This document shows positions 33,277 to 44,866 of a stretch of DNA of 64,000 nt, in pieces. The position numbers and the translations under genes are program-made. The DNA comes from Gracilariopsis chorda (taxonomy: Eukaryota > Rhodophyta > Florideophyceae > Gracilariales > Gracilariaceae): positions 1 through 64,000 of the forward strand of contig NBIV01000255.1 of the NCBI GenBank assembly GCA_003194525.1. The letters run 5' to 3'. The notes beneath the pieces were generated by a model. That model was not told the DNA's origin. It saw only the letters and a list, made by a program, of their open reading frames with translations, and did no database searches. Each line of letters begins with the position of its first letter. The first letter of the stretch is position 1.

Positions 33277-33552
33277 GTGATAAGTTGCTCACGTGTCGAA
33301 TTGACAGAAGACATTGTAATTGAATAAGAGCGCAGATCCGAATTGGTAATAGCACGACACGACAGCTGACAACGTGAAAGGTCAGACGAAAGACGCTTAT
33401 GCGAGGAGAGAAAGGGCGCGTGCGTGCGATATATAAGGAGCGGAGATGCGCGAAGTAAAGAGAGGAGAGGGCCAAGGAGGAACGAGGGCGGACTCCGAGC
33501 AATTGTGCTTTCCACAGTGTCCTTAGAATACATAACATCTCGAGCAATTGAA

Positions 33553-33690
33553 ATGGCGTCTACACAATCCATAGCAACACGTTCACGTTGGGGCAAATTC
33601 AGTAACCTGAGGCTATTAGCCGGTTACATACACCTTTCTCGCATATGCACCTCATGCGTTGCTCTATTGACGAAAATTGTCCGAACGTAA
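33553..33690 (+). CDS. Possible 45-codon ORF behind a TATA box
   Basis: TATATAAG at 33430 precedes ATG 33553 (MASTQSIATRSRWGKF). The ORF spans the second direct-repeat copy and ends at 33690. It is short and without known motifs; it may be the first exon of a lost gene or chance. Confidence 0.2.
   Translation: MASTQSIATRSRWGKFSNLRLLAGYIHLSRICTSCVALLTKIVRT
33574..33659 (+). repeat. 86-bp direct repeat, copy 2
   Basis: Second copy of 33191-33276, 297 nt downstream. It lies inside the small ORF at 33553. Confidence 0.85.
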
Positions 33691-34732
33691 ACTTTTTTGC
33701 TGGCGGCGCCGAACCGGATGAGGTCCTGTGGAGTAGAAGCAATGAAAGAGATGGCCTTGCCCGAAGTGACTCTTGCGTGATTTCCAATGCGGGACGTGAA
33801 TCACTGTTGTCTCCTCATGTTGAGTCATATGGGAAGTGACTGAAATTCGAGAATACCGCCTCAGGAAATCTAATTAAGCCCCAAATTTTGATACCCTTAG
33901 TGTCCTCCAGAGCGAGTCAAGTCAGTGGGGAAGAAGTCCCTAATAAACAGCTCACGTATTCTAGAAACTCATCGTCACACGTGCCTTTGCGCTGAGCGCA
34001 ACTTCTATTGGGAGCATCCACCTACGCTCCTGCTCTCGCTGCTCCAGTGAAAGCCATGCATTGCATCTATTTGTGTACTAATGGAAATCATTCCTATGGT
34101 CTCTTTCACGCACAGAGAGGAGTTCAGTATTTAGCGGGCCATGCAAACACTGTTGCGGAAACCCAGTACAGAAACAGAGATCCCTAAGTTTCAGTTCATG
34201 GTTCGTTATGGAAGTTAAGCTGCTTCACCGTCACTAGTGCAGCATTTGTACTCAAATTGCTTCGCTTTGCTAGCGCTGCCTGGCTGACTTGTTTTATTCC
34301 GCTCTCGCTGTTTTCACTACCTGCAGTGCATCTCTTTTGGTTTTCCATGTTGCCTCCAAATCTTATCTCCAACAACCGCTTCACACCCTTCGCACAGTTT
34401 AAATTATTTGCAGAGCAGTTCCTTATACCTTGGTTTTTCGAGTTCAATACCAAAGGGAGCGACAGCTTTCTCGTTATGTCTTCACGGTAAACATTGGATT
34501 CATTGCTGCGTATGAAGAACTATCAACAGAACCCTTACTGCTACGCATTGCTAGTATCAGCATCACCAATGAAAATCAAGTATCTTCTATATCAAGTCTG
34601 CATGGACTACAGATATACTTCATTAAACGCTCAGACTCTTTTCTTTTTCGGACTTAAGAACTTTTGAAGATCTCACTAACCTTCAGCAGCACGTCGGCTT
34701 CTTCCCAGCACCCAAATTCATTTGCGTGAAGT
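33691..34732. other. Intergenic, nothing recognised
   Basis: Short unremarkable frames; probably contains the promoter of the zinc-finger gene at 34733. Confidence 0.35.
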
Positions 34733-35703
34733 ATGGATCTCTCTGAAATTGTGCATGGAATGAAGCCCAAAGGGCAGCGACTGCACGAACAAGCAAATAG
34801 CAGACAAAACAACCGACATGAGAGCAGGTTTGAGTCAGAAACCTCTCCCGTATCTGCACTTGCAAGCTACAGGAGTACCCCGATTGGAAGCAGCAGCATT
34901 GCAACTTCATCTTCTAGGCCACGGTCCTCTGGGCCTTCACGGTCATGGCCTCTTTCCAATTCTCTAAATTGCACTTCCACGCCCCGAGCAGCCGGAAGCG
35001 CTAGTGAGATGATGATATCGTGTAACGAGTGCAACAGAAACTTTTCTTCAATTGATCAATTCCGACGGCATAGGGCAGTATTCCATGTGCGATCAAAAAC
35101 GCCAGCAAGACCCAGAGAAGCAAATTTCGTGTGCCCATACTGCGGAAAGAAGTTTACGTCTCCTTCAAAAAGGACTTTGCATGTCAACGCAACTCATTTA
35201 GGAATGAAGCCGTACCAATGCGATCTTTGCTCTAAGTCATTCGGATATAAAGGAGGTATGATTCAAACACATCTTATCCCCAAAGCCAAGTGTGTTGCTA
35301 ACCCTGAACCACATCGACACGAGCAACTCCTTCATTCTCTTTTCTCTTCTTTCAGATCTAACAAAGGTACGCCATATAATTTCACACGTTCATAGGCACA
35401 ATGCACTTTGTGGTTGCGCTTGAAACTAATTCGAGCCCGTCATCTGACCTTTTCAAATACCACACTAGCATATGTCATCTCATACTGGAGACAAACCTTA
35501 CTCTTGCTATATCTGCGGCACCAGCTTTGCCAGGAATTTCTATGTTAAGGTAAGCTTCTCGCCATTGAAAATTTCTTTTGCACCGTGCTCATGTACGTGT
35601 GTCTTACCGCTGTCTAACTTGACTATTTGTAACCAAGCGTCATATTGAAACTGTTCACGAGAAAAAAACAGGATGGAACCAAGAGGCCCAAATAGTGAAA
35701 TAA
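34733..35703 (+). CDS. Four-finger C2H2 zinc-finger protein, four exons
   Basis: Predicted exons are 34733-35255, 35356-35366, 35469-35549 and 35638-35703, with introns of 100, 102 and 88 nt, all GT-AG. The product is 226 residues: a Ser/Arg-rich N terminus, then fingers ISCNECNRNFS...H...H, FVCPYCGKKFT...H...H, YQCDLCSKSFGYKGDLTKH and YSCYICGTSFARNFYVKRH, all with CX2CX12H spacing and TGDKPY-type linkage between the last two. The third finger is complete only if the 11-nt exon is included. A DNA-binding nuclear regulator is likely. Host gene or transposon-derived cannot be told from here. Confidence 0.75.
35356..35366 (+). other. 11-nt microexon
   Basis: atctaacaaag between ttctcttctttcag and gtacgcc. 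It supplies D-L-T-K and restores both frame and the F-X5-L-X2-H spacing of finger three. Confidence 0.7.
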
Positions 35704-36444
35704 TATCCGGTTGTCTACAGAGCAGGAGCGTATTTGTGATTACGTTTTTAGAAGCCTTCGAAGTCAGTAGTCATGCCCTTTTTGACGGTAGTCAGTCAGA
35801 TGAAGTCACACTAAAGTCATCTTTACTTGTTTCGAATCTTTCGTGCTACGGTACGTAGTAAACGTCTAAATCCATCCGCCACAGGATGCAAAAGCCCGCT
35901 TTGGGGCATTCTATTGTCCCCGATCTCTTTGGACACGCACACGCGTATAAGCTCGGTCATTTCCAGAGTACTCGACAGGTAAGGACTGGGATTGCTTCCC
36001 TTTCAAACGACCGAGGTCACTGAGCGTAACTTGCTCACCAACAGACAAGCGTACCCAGATTGGGTACGGCGGCGGGCTTCATCGATGTATATACGTGTAC
36101 AACGTCAGTTCCCTGTACATGTGTACGTCCAATCTGGCTACTAGTTGACTTCTCCGTGGGATGTGTAGTCAGTCAGTCAGTCATTTTTCACGGTAGTTTA
36201 GGGGGTAGTCAGTCAATCATATATACGGGCCTGGGCTGTATCATCATGTACCAAAAGGTGGGTCATTTTCAAAGATTTAAAAAACATTTAGGGATAGAAC
36301 GCATTGCATGCCTTCAGAAATCGCCCACTTGCGCTTCACAGCCTGCAAAATACGTACCACCTGTCAGAAATGAACTTTACATACGCAAAAAGCTCATAAT
36401 GGACAAAATAAATGTGCTATTTGGTAACCCTAAAGGGCTCTACC
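35704..36444. other. Intergenic with AGTC repeats
   Basis: Short (agtc)4 array at 36167-36183 and related agtcagtc strings near 35778 and 36215. No supported gene. Confidence 0.4.
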
Positions 36445-38480
36445 GTGCACCAAATATGGGTAAAATGCGCCGTGCCAAACGGCCAAAAAAGTATTGATTT
36501 TAATGAGTGTCTCTAGTATCCTGATTCCGCTCCGCTGTTCTTAGCCTTACTGCGCGTCGTCGAGAAGCTCGATTGGCGGCGAGAGAAAAGGCTCGATTTG
36601 GGCGACAAGAAAGCCAAAGCAAGTGAATTGCTTTCCCGCACTCAGTTTCTAGCCGTTGACGCTGTCGTTTGTCTTCTTCGCGCCTTTTCTGAAGACGACG
36701 AAGCTCTACTTGAGCGGCGCGTTGTTGTCTAGCATTTTCAGCGTCTCGTCGTTCGCTTTCGCGCTTCGCCAAATCAGTCAGTAGCCTTTCTTCAGTTGGC
36801 AACAATCCACTCGTAGTATTCAAAGTTCCATTGACTAACACATCCCCATCACTGCTTAACAAGTTACACGCGTCTTTGAATGACTTAACCAACTGCTTGT
36901 AGTTTGCAAATGCTTTCTGCTGTGACCCTACGCTCTCGAGATTGGTTATATCTGTCGCTGTGATCACATTAGGATTAGCATCGCCATGCACAGACCTCCA
37001 CAACTTACACGCTCTGAATCCACTGGTTATGTTTTGGAAAGTCAGAGCCTTGTTGTAGGCTAAAGTCAGTAGTTTTCATATGGTTTACACGTCGTTCTTT
37101 GCCTCGTATTTGACCAGCAAAATACGGCGGTTGAGGTCGTTACGAAATGCCGTTTTATAGGAGGAGAAGACGGAAAAGTCTAACGGTTGTGTTCTGTGGC
37201 TTGTGTGTGCAGGCAATCAGACGACCACAATGCCGTTTTTCTTGAAGAGCTGCAATACCTTGAACGTGCAGTGCGCCCCGTAACCATCCAAAATCAGGAC
37301 AATTCGACGATACTTCTGTCGCAGTGTGCTTGTTTCGATTACGAACTTCTGGCCCCATTGACAGAATATCTCGGAGTCAACTCCAGCCTTCTCGCGATAG
37401 ACACAATGCGCCGTAGGAGGAAGGAATGTTGATGGGGTTTCCACAGACCCATCTTGGCGCCTCCGATACTTCGCTTGCTTTCCAGGTAATACGGCCAATA
37501 GGCTCCAGGCACGACCATCGGCAGAGACCACAGGAATGATGGTGACGTGTTGTGCATTTGCTGCCCATTTCAGTTCGACAGAAGTACTTGGGCCACTGGA
37601 ATCGAATAGAGCTTTTGCACGCGACCGTGATGCTGTTCGTGTCGAAAAGCCACTCTCGTCTATATTGAATATCTGGGAGGCACATGTTATCTTATACTCC
37701 TTATACACTTGGATAAGACGGGCATAATGCTTGGCAAGGTTTGTAGGGCACATCGCTAACTGCCGCGGCTTCTCCAAGTTTGAACGTCATTTAAGCGCAA
37801 CGTGCGGATGTCGCCTCAAGAAGGTCCGAACAAAACCATCACCTGGTCTGTCGTTTCGAAAAGGCAATGTTGATATACGTCGATGTGGCAACGAACACAC
37901 AAAATGCTGCACAAGATCCTTGAAACAGTCTCTAGATGGAGGAGTTCCGCAGTGTGAGAATGACAGAATTGATTCCATGATTAGCCCTTCTTCAGTAATT
38001 GTGAATAAAGGTTGTCGTCCTCGTGGTTTTGGTGATGTGGCGTTATCTTGTCTGCGATGTAGTCTTTACAACGTTGAGTACGGAATGTTGTGACGCTTTG
38101 CACATTTTCGAATGGAGGTGGGGGAACTACGGAGTTCAAGAAGTGCGCTGCGACGATTGAAAGAAAGATCGCCGTATTTTGAAGCAGACACGCCGTTGGG
38201 AGGCATGTGGGTTACTGGCTGGCGCTTTGAGTTGTACGCTGGTTTGGAAGGGGTCACGACACTGTTACGGGTGGATGTGCACGGCAGGTGGGAACGAAAA
38301 GTTGCTGTCTGATGGGAAAAAGGGCGGCAAAACCGATGCTTACATCAGAATTCAAACATTATGAGCCGTTGTTACGATTGAATAGTTATTCGACCTGCAA
38401 ATCATCATTTTTGTGCAAAAGCGGCAAATTTTATTCACCAAAGCGACCCAATTTGGTGCACTGACCCGGATTTGGTGCAC
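36445..38480 (-). mobile_element. Pogo/Tigger-like DNA transposon
   Basis: Inverted ends gtgcaccaaatatgggt (from 36445) and acccggatttggtgcac (to 38480) flank a DDE transposase remnant of about 1.75 kb. The right end carries a second inner copy of gtgcaccaaat. A TA duplication is not clear, so the exact ends are uncertain. Confidence 0.6.
36500..38257 (-). pseudogene. Pogo/Tigger-type DDE transposase
   Basis: Read from 38257 down. An HTH-like N part (SIRKCAKRHNIPYSTL) is followed by GDGFVRTFLRRHP (CENP-B/Tc5 HTH region, 37840-37790), then the DDE core with FNIDESGFSTR (near 37650) and VLILDGYGAHC (near 37270). A change of frame near 37210 leads to a C-terminal coiled coil rich in Arg/Glu ending at 36500. 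Such transposases cut at TIRs and insert at TA. Two or three frame changes make this copy defective. Confidence 0.75.
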
Positions 38481-38720
38481 CTGATGATAGACGGCATCAT
38501 ATCTTCGCAATGCCCCGCAAATCTTCGCAGGCCACTACATGTGTGTCTCTTACATTTATCAGGGACGCCCAACTTCAAGGCATATATTTATTCATTCAAT
38601 ATTTTAAAAAGTTGCATTTATGACGCTGAAACAACTAACATACTGTAGATACAATTCTCACATGTCGCATTCATGTCATTCCCCAACACCCGCGTCTACC
38701 TATCAGTTGAATCTATCTAA

Positions 38721-38903
38721 ACCCGTTCCCGTAGGGTGACAAATTTGCGTCTCCCTTTTTTTTGGGGTGCAATCGGGTGCACAGGTCGCACTGCACCCTG
38801 TCTGGAAGATTTCGCCTCATCCAGAGGTGAACGTCACCCAGACACCAGGGAGAGGTCACCTCAAGTACGACCCAGTGATCCCCACCAGCACTATCTCGCC
38901 GCG
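38721..38903 (+). repeat. Left TIR of piggyBac-like element
   Basis: acccgttcccgtagggtgac ... to about gcgcg; matches the reverse complement of 43441-43622 at roughly 90 percent. Confidence 0.9.
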
Positions 38904-38965
38904 TGCGTCTATTTCTTTGAAAACTCAAGACTATTAACTCGCAAGTTTCATTGAGCCCCTTAAGC

Positions 38966-41900
38966 ATGAATAGAAACCTTGAACGTTCTGCATCAGCATT
39001 TAATACACGTGATCCGCAAATTGACACCTTCCAATTGTATGATCAGGACAATGAACGCTCCTACTCGCTGGCTTCCCAAGATCATGGCACCTAGAGCCAT
39101 TGCTCTTCACTTGGTCTATCTAACACAAATTTGACACCATATCAAACAGTATTGTCTTCAATATGCCACAGGACGCCAATTGAATCTCCGCATGCAAGTA
39201 CTCTTCTCAGCACAGATATTGCAGCTCAACCTATATTGAAGAATTGTCCTGAAGGACAAAATTAATTAAGTCAGCAGCGACTTTCAGAACCTTCTTCTGA
39301 TGGAGAGGAGGGTGATTACCTTTTCGTTTTACAAGACGAAAATTCTGCAACACAGGAAAGAGAAGACGAATAATCTTGAATACAGATATGGACTCTTATA
39401 TCTCGGAGCAAGAACTGCGCGAATTACATGCAGAAAATGCGATGAGCTACAGAACTGGTGTCAGTAGAGCTCCATCCAATGCAGCTGATGCAAGACAAAC
39501 TGCCGTTGAGGATATCTGGTCCTCTGTATTCTGCGACAATGTTGACACTATGATGGATGATAGCATTGATACACACAGCTCTGCCGAATATTCCAAAGAT
39601 AGTGATAATGAAGGACGTGAGGAACGTGGAAGTTCAAATGGGCTTACTGGCTGATATTATAGTTCACCATTCCAACAAATTTCGATTGATATTGATGGAA
39701 TCAACAAGATGCTTGGAAGAAGATTTGTGTCGGAAACTAATTCAATTCTGGAGAAAGTAGGAAATGAAGCATAGCAGAAAGGTTCAAAGACGTTCACGGC
39801 TGCAACAATATCAAGATTAGATGCATTTGATCTTTTTCTTCCCGAGCGTGTACTTCTTAAAATTGTTTCTCATGTGAACAGAATACTGCGACTCAGAAGC
39901 CAAAAAGAAAACGACACTTTCGAGTTCAAGGGCGTGTTAGTCTTGAACATATTGGCTGCATCGTACAACTGTACAGTGGACACGATCACAAAGAAGAGGA
40001 GTCACCAGTTCTTTTTCCTGATGAACATCCCAAGTACTCGCTATTCTCAAGTTTGGTCAGCACTATCATGCACATCGGACCAACGGCAGAGGGTTGAGAA
40101 CGTAGATGGAGGTTGGTATAATTGTCCGCAGCGTGCAAATGCTTTGATAACTGAGCTGGAAGACGAATTGGCTTCAGTTAGTCGTTTACTTTTGTATTTT
40201 TTTGGTGTTACTATTTTCAGTTTGGAAGATGATCATCAGAGGCTACGATTAAGGGTTGTTGCGCAAATGACCACTTCGTCTCACGTCAATAATCCACAAA
40301 AGGCTCTTGGGCCTGTGAATAACGCGATGTGTTCCACTCTTACGCATGTGTTTCTTGCCAGTCACTACTCACGGCAGGGAGAGAAAGTGACCGACGTATG
40401 GGAACGATTGATTCGACTTATACAAGGAATTCCCACTGCTGGGCCTGTACGACCAATGTTGGACGCTATTTCTGCATCTAAAGGAGGGTACAACTCCAAA
40501 AAGACGGTGGAATACATCAGCGAGAGAGTAGGGGCCACAGGAATTGGGACACACACACGGAGCTTGGACTACCTCTTTGTGTTTGGGGATGGCCCCATAC
40601 ACAAGAAGCATAAAGGTAGGGTTGTCAGCCAGCGAGGCTGTCGGGCAATATATAGCGCACGTCGAAAGCCTGGTACCATAGCTGGAAGAACTGTTGAAGC
40701 CATCGTATATCGCGAGAGTTTGGGTGGTCGTATTGCAGCTTTGTATCATAACAATGACCGATTGTTTTCGGCCAACAGGTTCACATTGATTCCGAAGCCA
40801 GGTTATGAAACAACCAAGGGGGCAGTCGAAAGAGAAATCTTTCATTTCGTCTTTGAAGACTCTGTTTCTGAAGCAACAGAATCTAGAAATTGTGAGTATG
40901 ATGTCACGGACAGCTCTGCAAGGTTGAAAGTACGACAGGTTCTCTCCAATGTTGATGAATTAACTTTGTTACAGTCTGAAGACCCCGGTTGGTTTCTTGG
41001 GAGAGCATTCCACTTTACGTCCAGAACATCCCAAGCGTTCATTCAAGCTCTATGTGGGGACTACGAGAACAACGTAGAAGCTTTTTCATTCTTGGTGTGT
41101 GGAAAAGAGGTCGACTATAGCCATGTATCGTTTCCGATCAGCGAGACAGAGACTAAGGATTGCTTGGTATCGAAACTAATTTTACTTTGCCACTCTCTGA
41201 ATATAGAAAAGAAGACAGCCCCCACTTCGGAACAGCAAGAACAGGCAATCAGTACAGTTATGTCGGCCTCCGTTGAGACACTTCAAAACCGAACAAAGAA
41301 TGAAATTTTATCACTTCTCAGCTCCGTGGGACACAGACAATCGCAAGCGCTTCGCAAATCTCAACTGATAGAAAAGGTAATGTTGCTCAAATTGGAGATA
41401 AAGGCTGGTACAACTCAACTTAACAGCACCGTATCGCACACACTCAGCCCATTACAACGGAAGGAAGCGAAGATGCAAAAGTTGCTGGAGGCTCTGTACC
41501 GCATTTCACTGACGTCATGGATAATGAAGCCTCTCGTGAGTACCCAAGGAATGAGAGAAGGGAGTTTCAATGAGCCTCAGGTGCTAGAAGCTCTACCTTC
41601 TTTCTTTGCATCTAATGCTGTGAGCAATGGAAATGAACTCGAGATGTCGGAGGGTTCGCACGAAGAGGTAAAATATAAAGTACAGTATATTCAAAAGACA
41701 GGACTTATTTCTTCTCGCAGAGATCCAATGGTTTCAGACAGTCCAGCAGACGTCCTGTGCTTTACTGACAATGACGGAGAACAGCATGTTTATGCAGTTG
41801 AGATTAAGACAATGAACTTGTTGAAAACCGTTGACGCTTCAAAACGACGAATGCACGACTACTCTGCAGTTGCTCATCTCATGATCGTTGGCCAAAACGA

Positions 41901-42039
41901 GGCGAGTACAAAACTCTTTCACGAGCTTGTTCCGTCTACGGAGTACCGAGTTCATTGTTTGCATCATGCAGTATCGTTGAGCCTTAAGCAGGCTATGTTT
42001 GTGCAGACAAAGGAAGCAACTTGGGGGAAGGAGGCGTAA
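38966..42039 (+). pseudogene. Transposase N part, DDE region and YqaJ-type nuclease
   Basis: ATG 38966 opens one frame with stops at 39092 (TAG), 39263 (TAA) and 39371 (TAA). The next frame runs from about 39374 with stops at 39652 (TGA) and 39772 (TAG), then stays open for over 720 codons to 42039. The N part is acidic. Features of a piggyBac-like catalytic fold are FSLEDDHQRLRL (near 40220), VRPMLDAIS (near 40449) and GATGIGTHTRSLDY (near 40531). The last 190 codons carry a PD-(D/E)XK nuclease pattern of YqaJ type: GSFNEPQVLEAL, DPMVSDSPADVL, then AVEIKT. All three stop codons occur, so this is decay. Confidence 0.62.
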
Positions 42040-42134
42040 TCTATACCACGATTGTGGATTTCCATCACACATTGACAACAATATACAGTTATCTCCTAGC
42101 TGTTCTCCGAGTTGGGGTGTTTCCTTGGATTTAA

Positions 42135-42621
42135 AAGGACGCATCAAAAATTCCGGGCATGTACGATGATCTCCTACAGACCTCTAATGCCTCTGATCTG
42201 AATTCTTATGCTTCGTACTATAGTTTGAATCAGGCCTATAGTTCCCTTGCTCGCCGAAACAGCACGCTACCTCCCGCGCAGATGATTTGACCAACAGCGT
42301 TTGTCTACTGGAACTATGTGAAAGGAGGTTTGGATGAGTTTAGCCGAGCGATGACAACCATGTGCTACACTAACGTTGGTGGGAGTCCAATTGTCAGCAT
42401 TATAGGCCGTTTGTTATGTGCGCAAGTTTGAAATGGAGCTGTTGTGCATCGGTTGTCTTTGGCAAGACATAAAGGTGTTCTTCCTTCCCGATATGATGCA
42501 AACAGTTCCAAAGAGTACAGAAATTGAGAAAGATGGTTTCAAAATGTGCGTCATTTCCAGACTACGTACGACAGTTGGCAAAACAGTATATCGAAGTTCG
42601 AGAAGCTGAAAGCAAATTCTT
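42135..42621 (+). pseudogene. Transposase C part with KGGLDEFSR motif
   Basis: In a third frame, interrupted at 42288, 42429 and 42513, the sequence reads ...NSTLPPAQMI, then FVYWNYVKGGLDEFSRAM and a helical tail to the stop at 42621. The YxN..KGG(V/L)D motif is the place of the third catalytic Asp in piggyBac transposases. It follows the nuclease domain, so the nuclease lies inside the transposase rather than at its end. Confidence 0.55.
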
Positions 42622-42671
42622 AAGCTGTTCAAGTAACAATGGCAGAGTTGCTTCTCAATCTTGCATTCAAT

Positions 42672-42733
42672 TGTAGAGCGGTTCAAAGATAAACGGTATG
42701 AATGCATCCCGTTCATCTTTGAACCACTCTACA
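42672..42733. other. 25-bp hairpin with 12-nt loop
   Basis: tgtagagcggttcaaagat ... arms pair at 23 of 25 positions. Lies 50 nt after the transposase stop. Confidence 0.75.
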
Positions 42734-43440
42734 GTCGTAATATTCCTGTGATTTACAACAGAGTGCATGACAAATAATGGAGATTGGGAAACAAAGAACT
42801 GCACTTGACGGTCAACGGGAAGCAAACATATCCTTCATTGTGGTCTTACAGTTTCACAATCACGAAGAACGAAAAGAAATTGCGAAAGAGATAAGAGGCA
42901 CGGCAAAAGCAATGGTGTAGTCTTAGCAGACAAGGTCTTTGCAGGAAATGCTGGGACAAATGGCATACGGAGGAAGTTTTATAACGCGCGCAAATTCCTG
43001 CAGATGAGCTGCAAAAGCTGCAAAGTCAGGAAGTATAATGCGTTGTACGACGCTTACTGTTCGTGTGTTGGAAACCTTTTCCGCAATTGAGTTCATCACA
43101 GGTAAAGGTCAGGAAAAGAGTTTTCACTATGTGCAAAGCTGTTTTGCGTGCATTATCATCACTGATGTTTACAACTTACACGAGGATGTGAACAAAAATT
43201 CTGAAAAGCCGTGATATGCTCGGCGTTTGTGTAGCAATAGTGTGCTTTTGTATAAACTATTTCAAATGGGAAGGTAGTTCGATGAGACAATAACGCTGTT
43301 TACCATCAGTTATCTTTCGCTTTGATTGATGAAAGAAAATGTCGAGAGCGCAAGGCAGTATCTGCAGGAGATTAAAACATTGGCACGAAGGCCGCTGAGA
43401 AGGAGAAAGGCTTATGTCAGAAAGAGAGCATCAAAAGCAT

Positions 43441-43622
43441 CGCGGAAAGATAGTGCTGGTGGGGATCACTTGGTTGCACTTGAGGTGACCTGTCCCCGGT
43501 GTCTGGGTGACGTTTAACTCTGGATGAGGCGAAATTTCCCAGACAGGGTGCAGTGCGACCTGTGCACCCGATTGTACCCCAAAAAAAGGGAGACGCAAAT
43601 TTGTCACCCTACGGGAACGGGC
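43441..43622 (+). repeat. Right TIR of piggyBac-like element
   Basis: Reverse complement of 38721-38903, ending ctacgggaacgggc. Confidence 0.9.
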
Positions 43623-44671
43623 TAAGAGACGTATTCAGCAGTGAAAGAGGGGCGTATGGATATTAATTTTCTGTGAGTACTGTCTGTCCAAAGACAGTAT
43701 GCAAGACAGTGAATAGAAAAAAGGCTGGTGCAACATATTACCTTCCTATCGACAGTTTGGAGCTGCAGACGCAGTACCGATAGGTAGACTGGGATGTCTA
43801 TATGTATCTCAAACACCAGTGCCTCTGAAAACAGAAACAGTTGCGTAGTTTCATGCCGACTACTTGGACTTCTGGCAACCTATCACAGGACAGTGCAGTG
43901 CATCCAGCATTAACATAGGCTAGATATTTTGTACTAGATGCAGGTAGTAACAATATTAAATCTAGAGAAGTATAGCATCATCGATCGTGCAATGTCAGTT
44001 CTACATATTTGCGGAACTCGACAAGTTTGCTCAGCGCTCAAGTGCACTTTCTTCATCGATTCTTTGACAGATTTCTGCCTTTGACTATCTAGCGATGCAG
44101 GTTTCCCGACACACAGAAGGTTACGAATGGCGTTCTTTGCGCTGATAATTTCGATTTGTATAGATGTTTGTCGGCTCGAGCGCAATGAAGATGTACAACA
44201 AGTGTGGAGTTCAATGTCGTCAGTTTTCTGAGGAGGTCAAGGTCAATGCGTTTTAAGAGCGCTGGCGCAGTTTCCTAAGCAAGAAACAGCCCAATCTAGA
44301 TGCTGTTTAAAAAGGGGTGCAACCCAGCCATCTTATCGTAACTGGTCGGAGTGCTTGTGTCTACCAAAGTGAGGGGGTATCATCTACTACGTCATTTCGC
44401 CACACGACACATTCTGTCGCGTATGTTTGTTCATGTGGACCCATGACACTCAATTATGGCTTCGATTAGAATGTACTCCAGCGAAGAGAGAATGCGCCGG
44501 GCGAAGATGCAACTGCCAGGGCCGCATGGAAAATGAGAAGAAGGATTTCAAAGACCAGAAAGAAGGAAGGAAGCACGCCCGATAGGATCAAAAGGATGAA
44601 ACGTAAAGGTAGGGAAAACAAGAGGGCGAGGCAAGAAAGAAAAGATAGTCGTGCAGCTGCTCCTGATCCCC
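43623..44671. other. Intergenic, nothing recognised
   Basis: Short frames only; a Lys/Arg-rich stretch near 44533-44640 is low complexity. Confidence 0.4.
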
Positions 44672-44676
44672 CATGG

Positions 44677-44866
44677 TGTAATAGAGAAACACGCGTTCAG
44701 TGCTACGTCCACTTGATGACTCAAGTAGACGACCACTCAGTTAGTATAAATAGAGAGCTCACTGTTAGAGTGAAGCTCTCGTTGGTTCCAGTGAATGACA
44801 GTGTGTCGGTTCTGGTTCTGGTAAAGGTGTTCAGTACCAGTCTACTCCAGCCTTCACTATCTCACA
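44677..44866 (+). repeat. 190-bp solo LTR
   Basis: Starts TGTAATAGAG, ends tatctcaca (TG...CA), and is flanked by perfect 5-bp direct repeats CATGG (44672-44676, 44867-44871). A TATA box (TATAAATAG, 44745-44753) lies inside, as expected of an LTR promoter. No partner LTR or body is in the window, so it is a product of LTR-LTR recombination or a small nonautonomous copy. Confidence 0.75.

Larger units (their letters stand above)
38721..43622 (+). mobile_element. 4.9-kb TIR transposon, piggyBac-like, with YqaJ domain
   Basis: Terminal inverted repeats of about 183 bp begin CCCGTTCCCGTAGGG on each side. The four bases just outside the CCC/GGG ends are TAAA on the left and CTAA on the right, each one change from TTAA, the piggyBac target. 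The interior encodes one broken transposase-like protein on the plus strand. CCC ends, a near-TTAA site and a KGGxD motif together point to the piggyBac superfamily. Confidence 0.72.

Noticed and set aside
36060..36497. 145-codon plus-strand ORF
   Set aside because: Crosses low-complexity agtc repeats and the pogo-like terminal repeat; no domain seen.
38721..39027. Protein-coding ORFs inside both TIRs (shared LGDVHLWMRRNL-like peptide)
   Set aside because: The similarity is the inverted repeat itself being translated, not a duplicated gene.
38966..42039. Stop codon reassignment in the piggyBac-like gene
   Set aside because: All three stop codons occur in the frames, and host-type genes such as the hAT and secreted-protein ORFs use standard stops, so decay is simpler.
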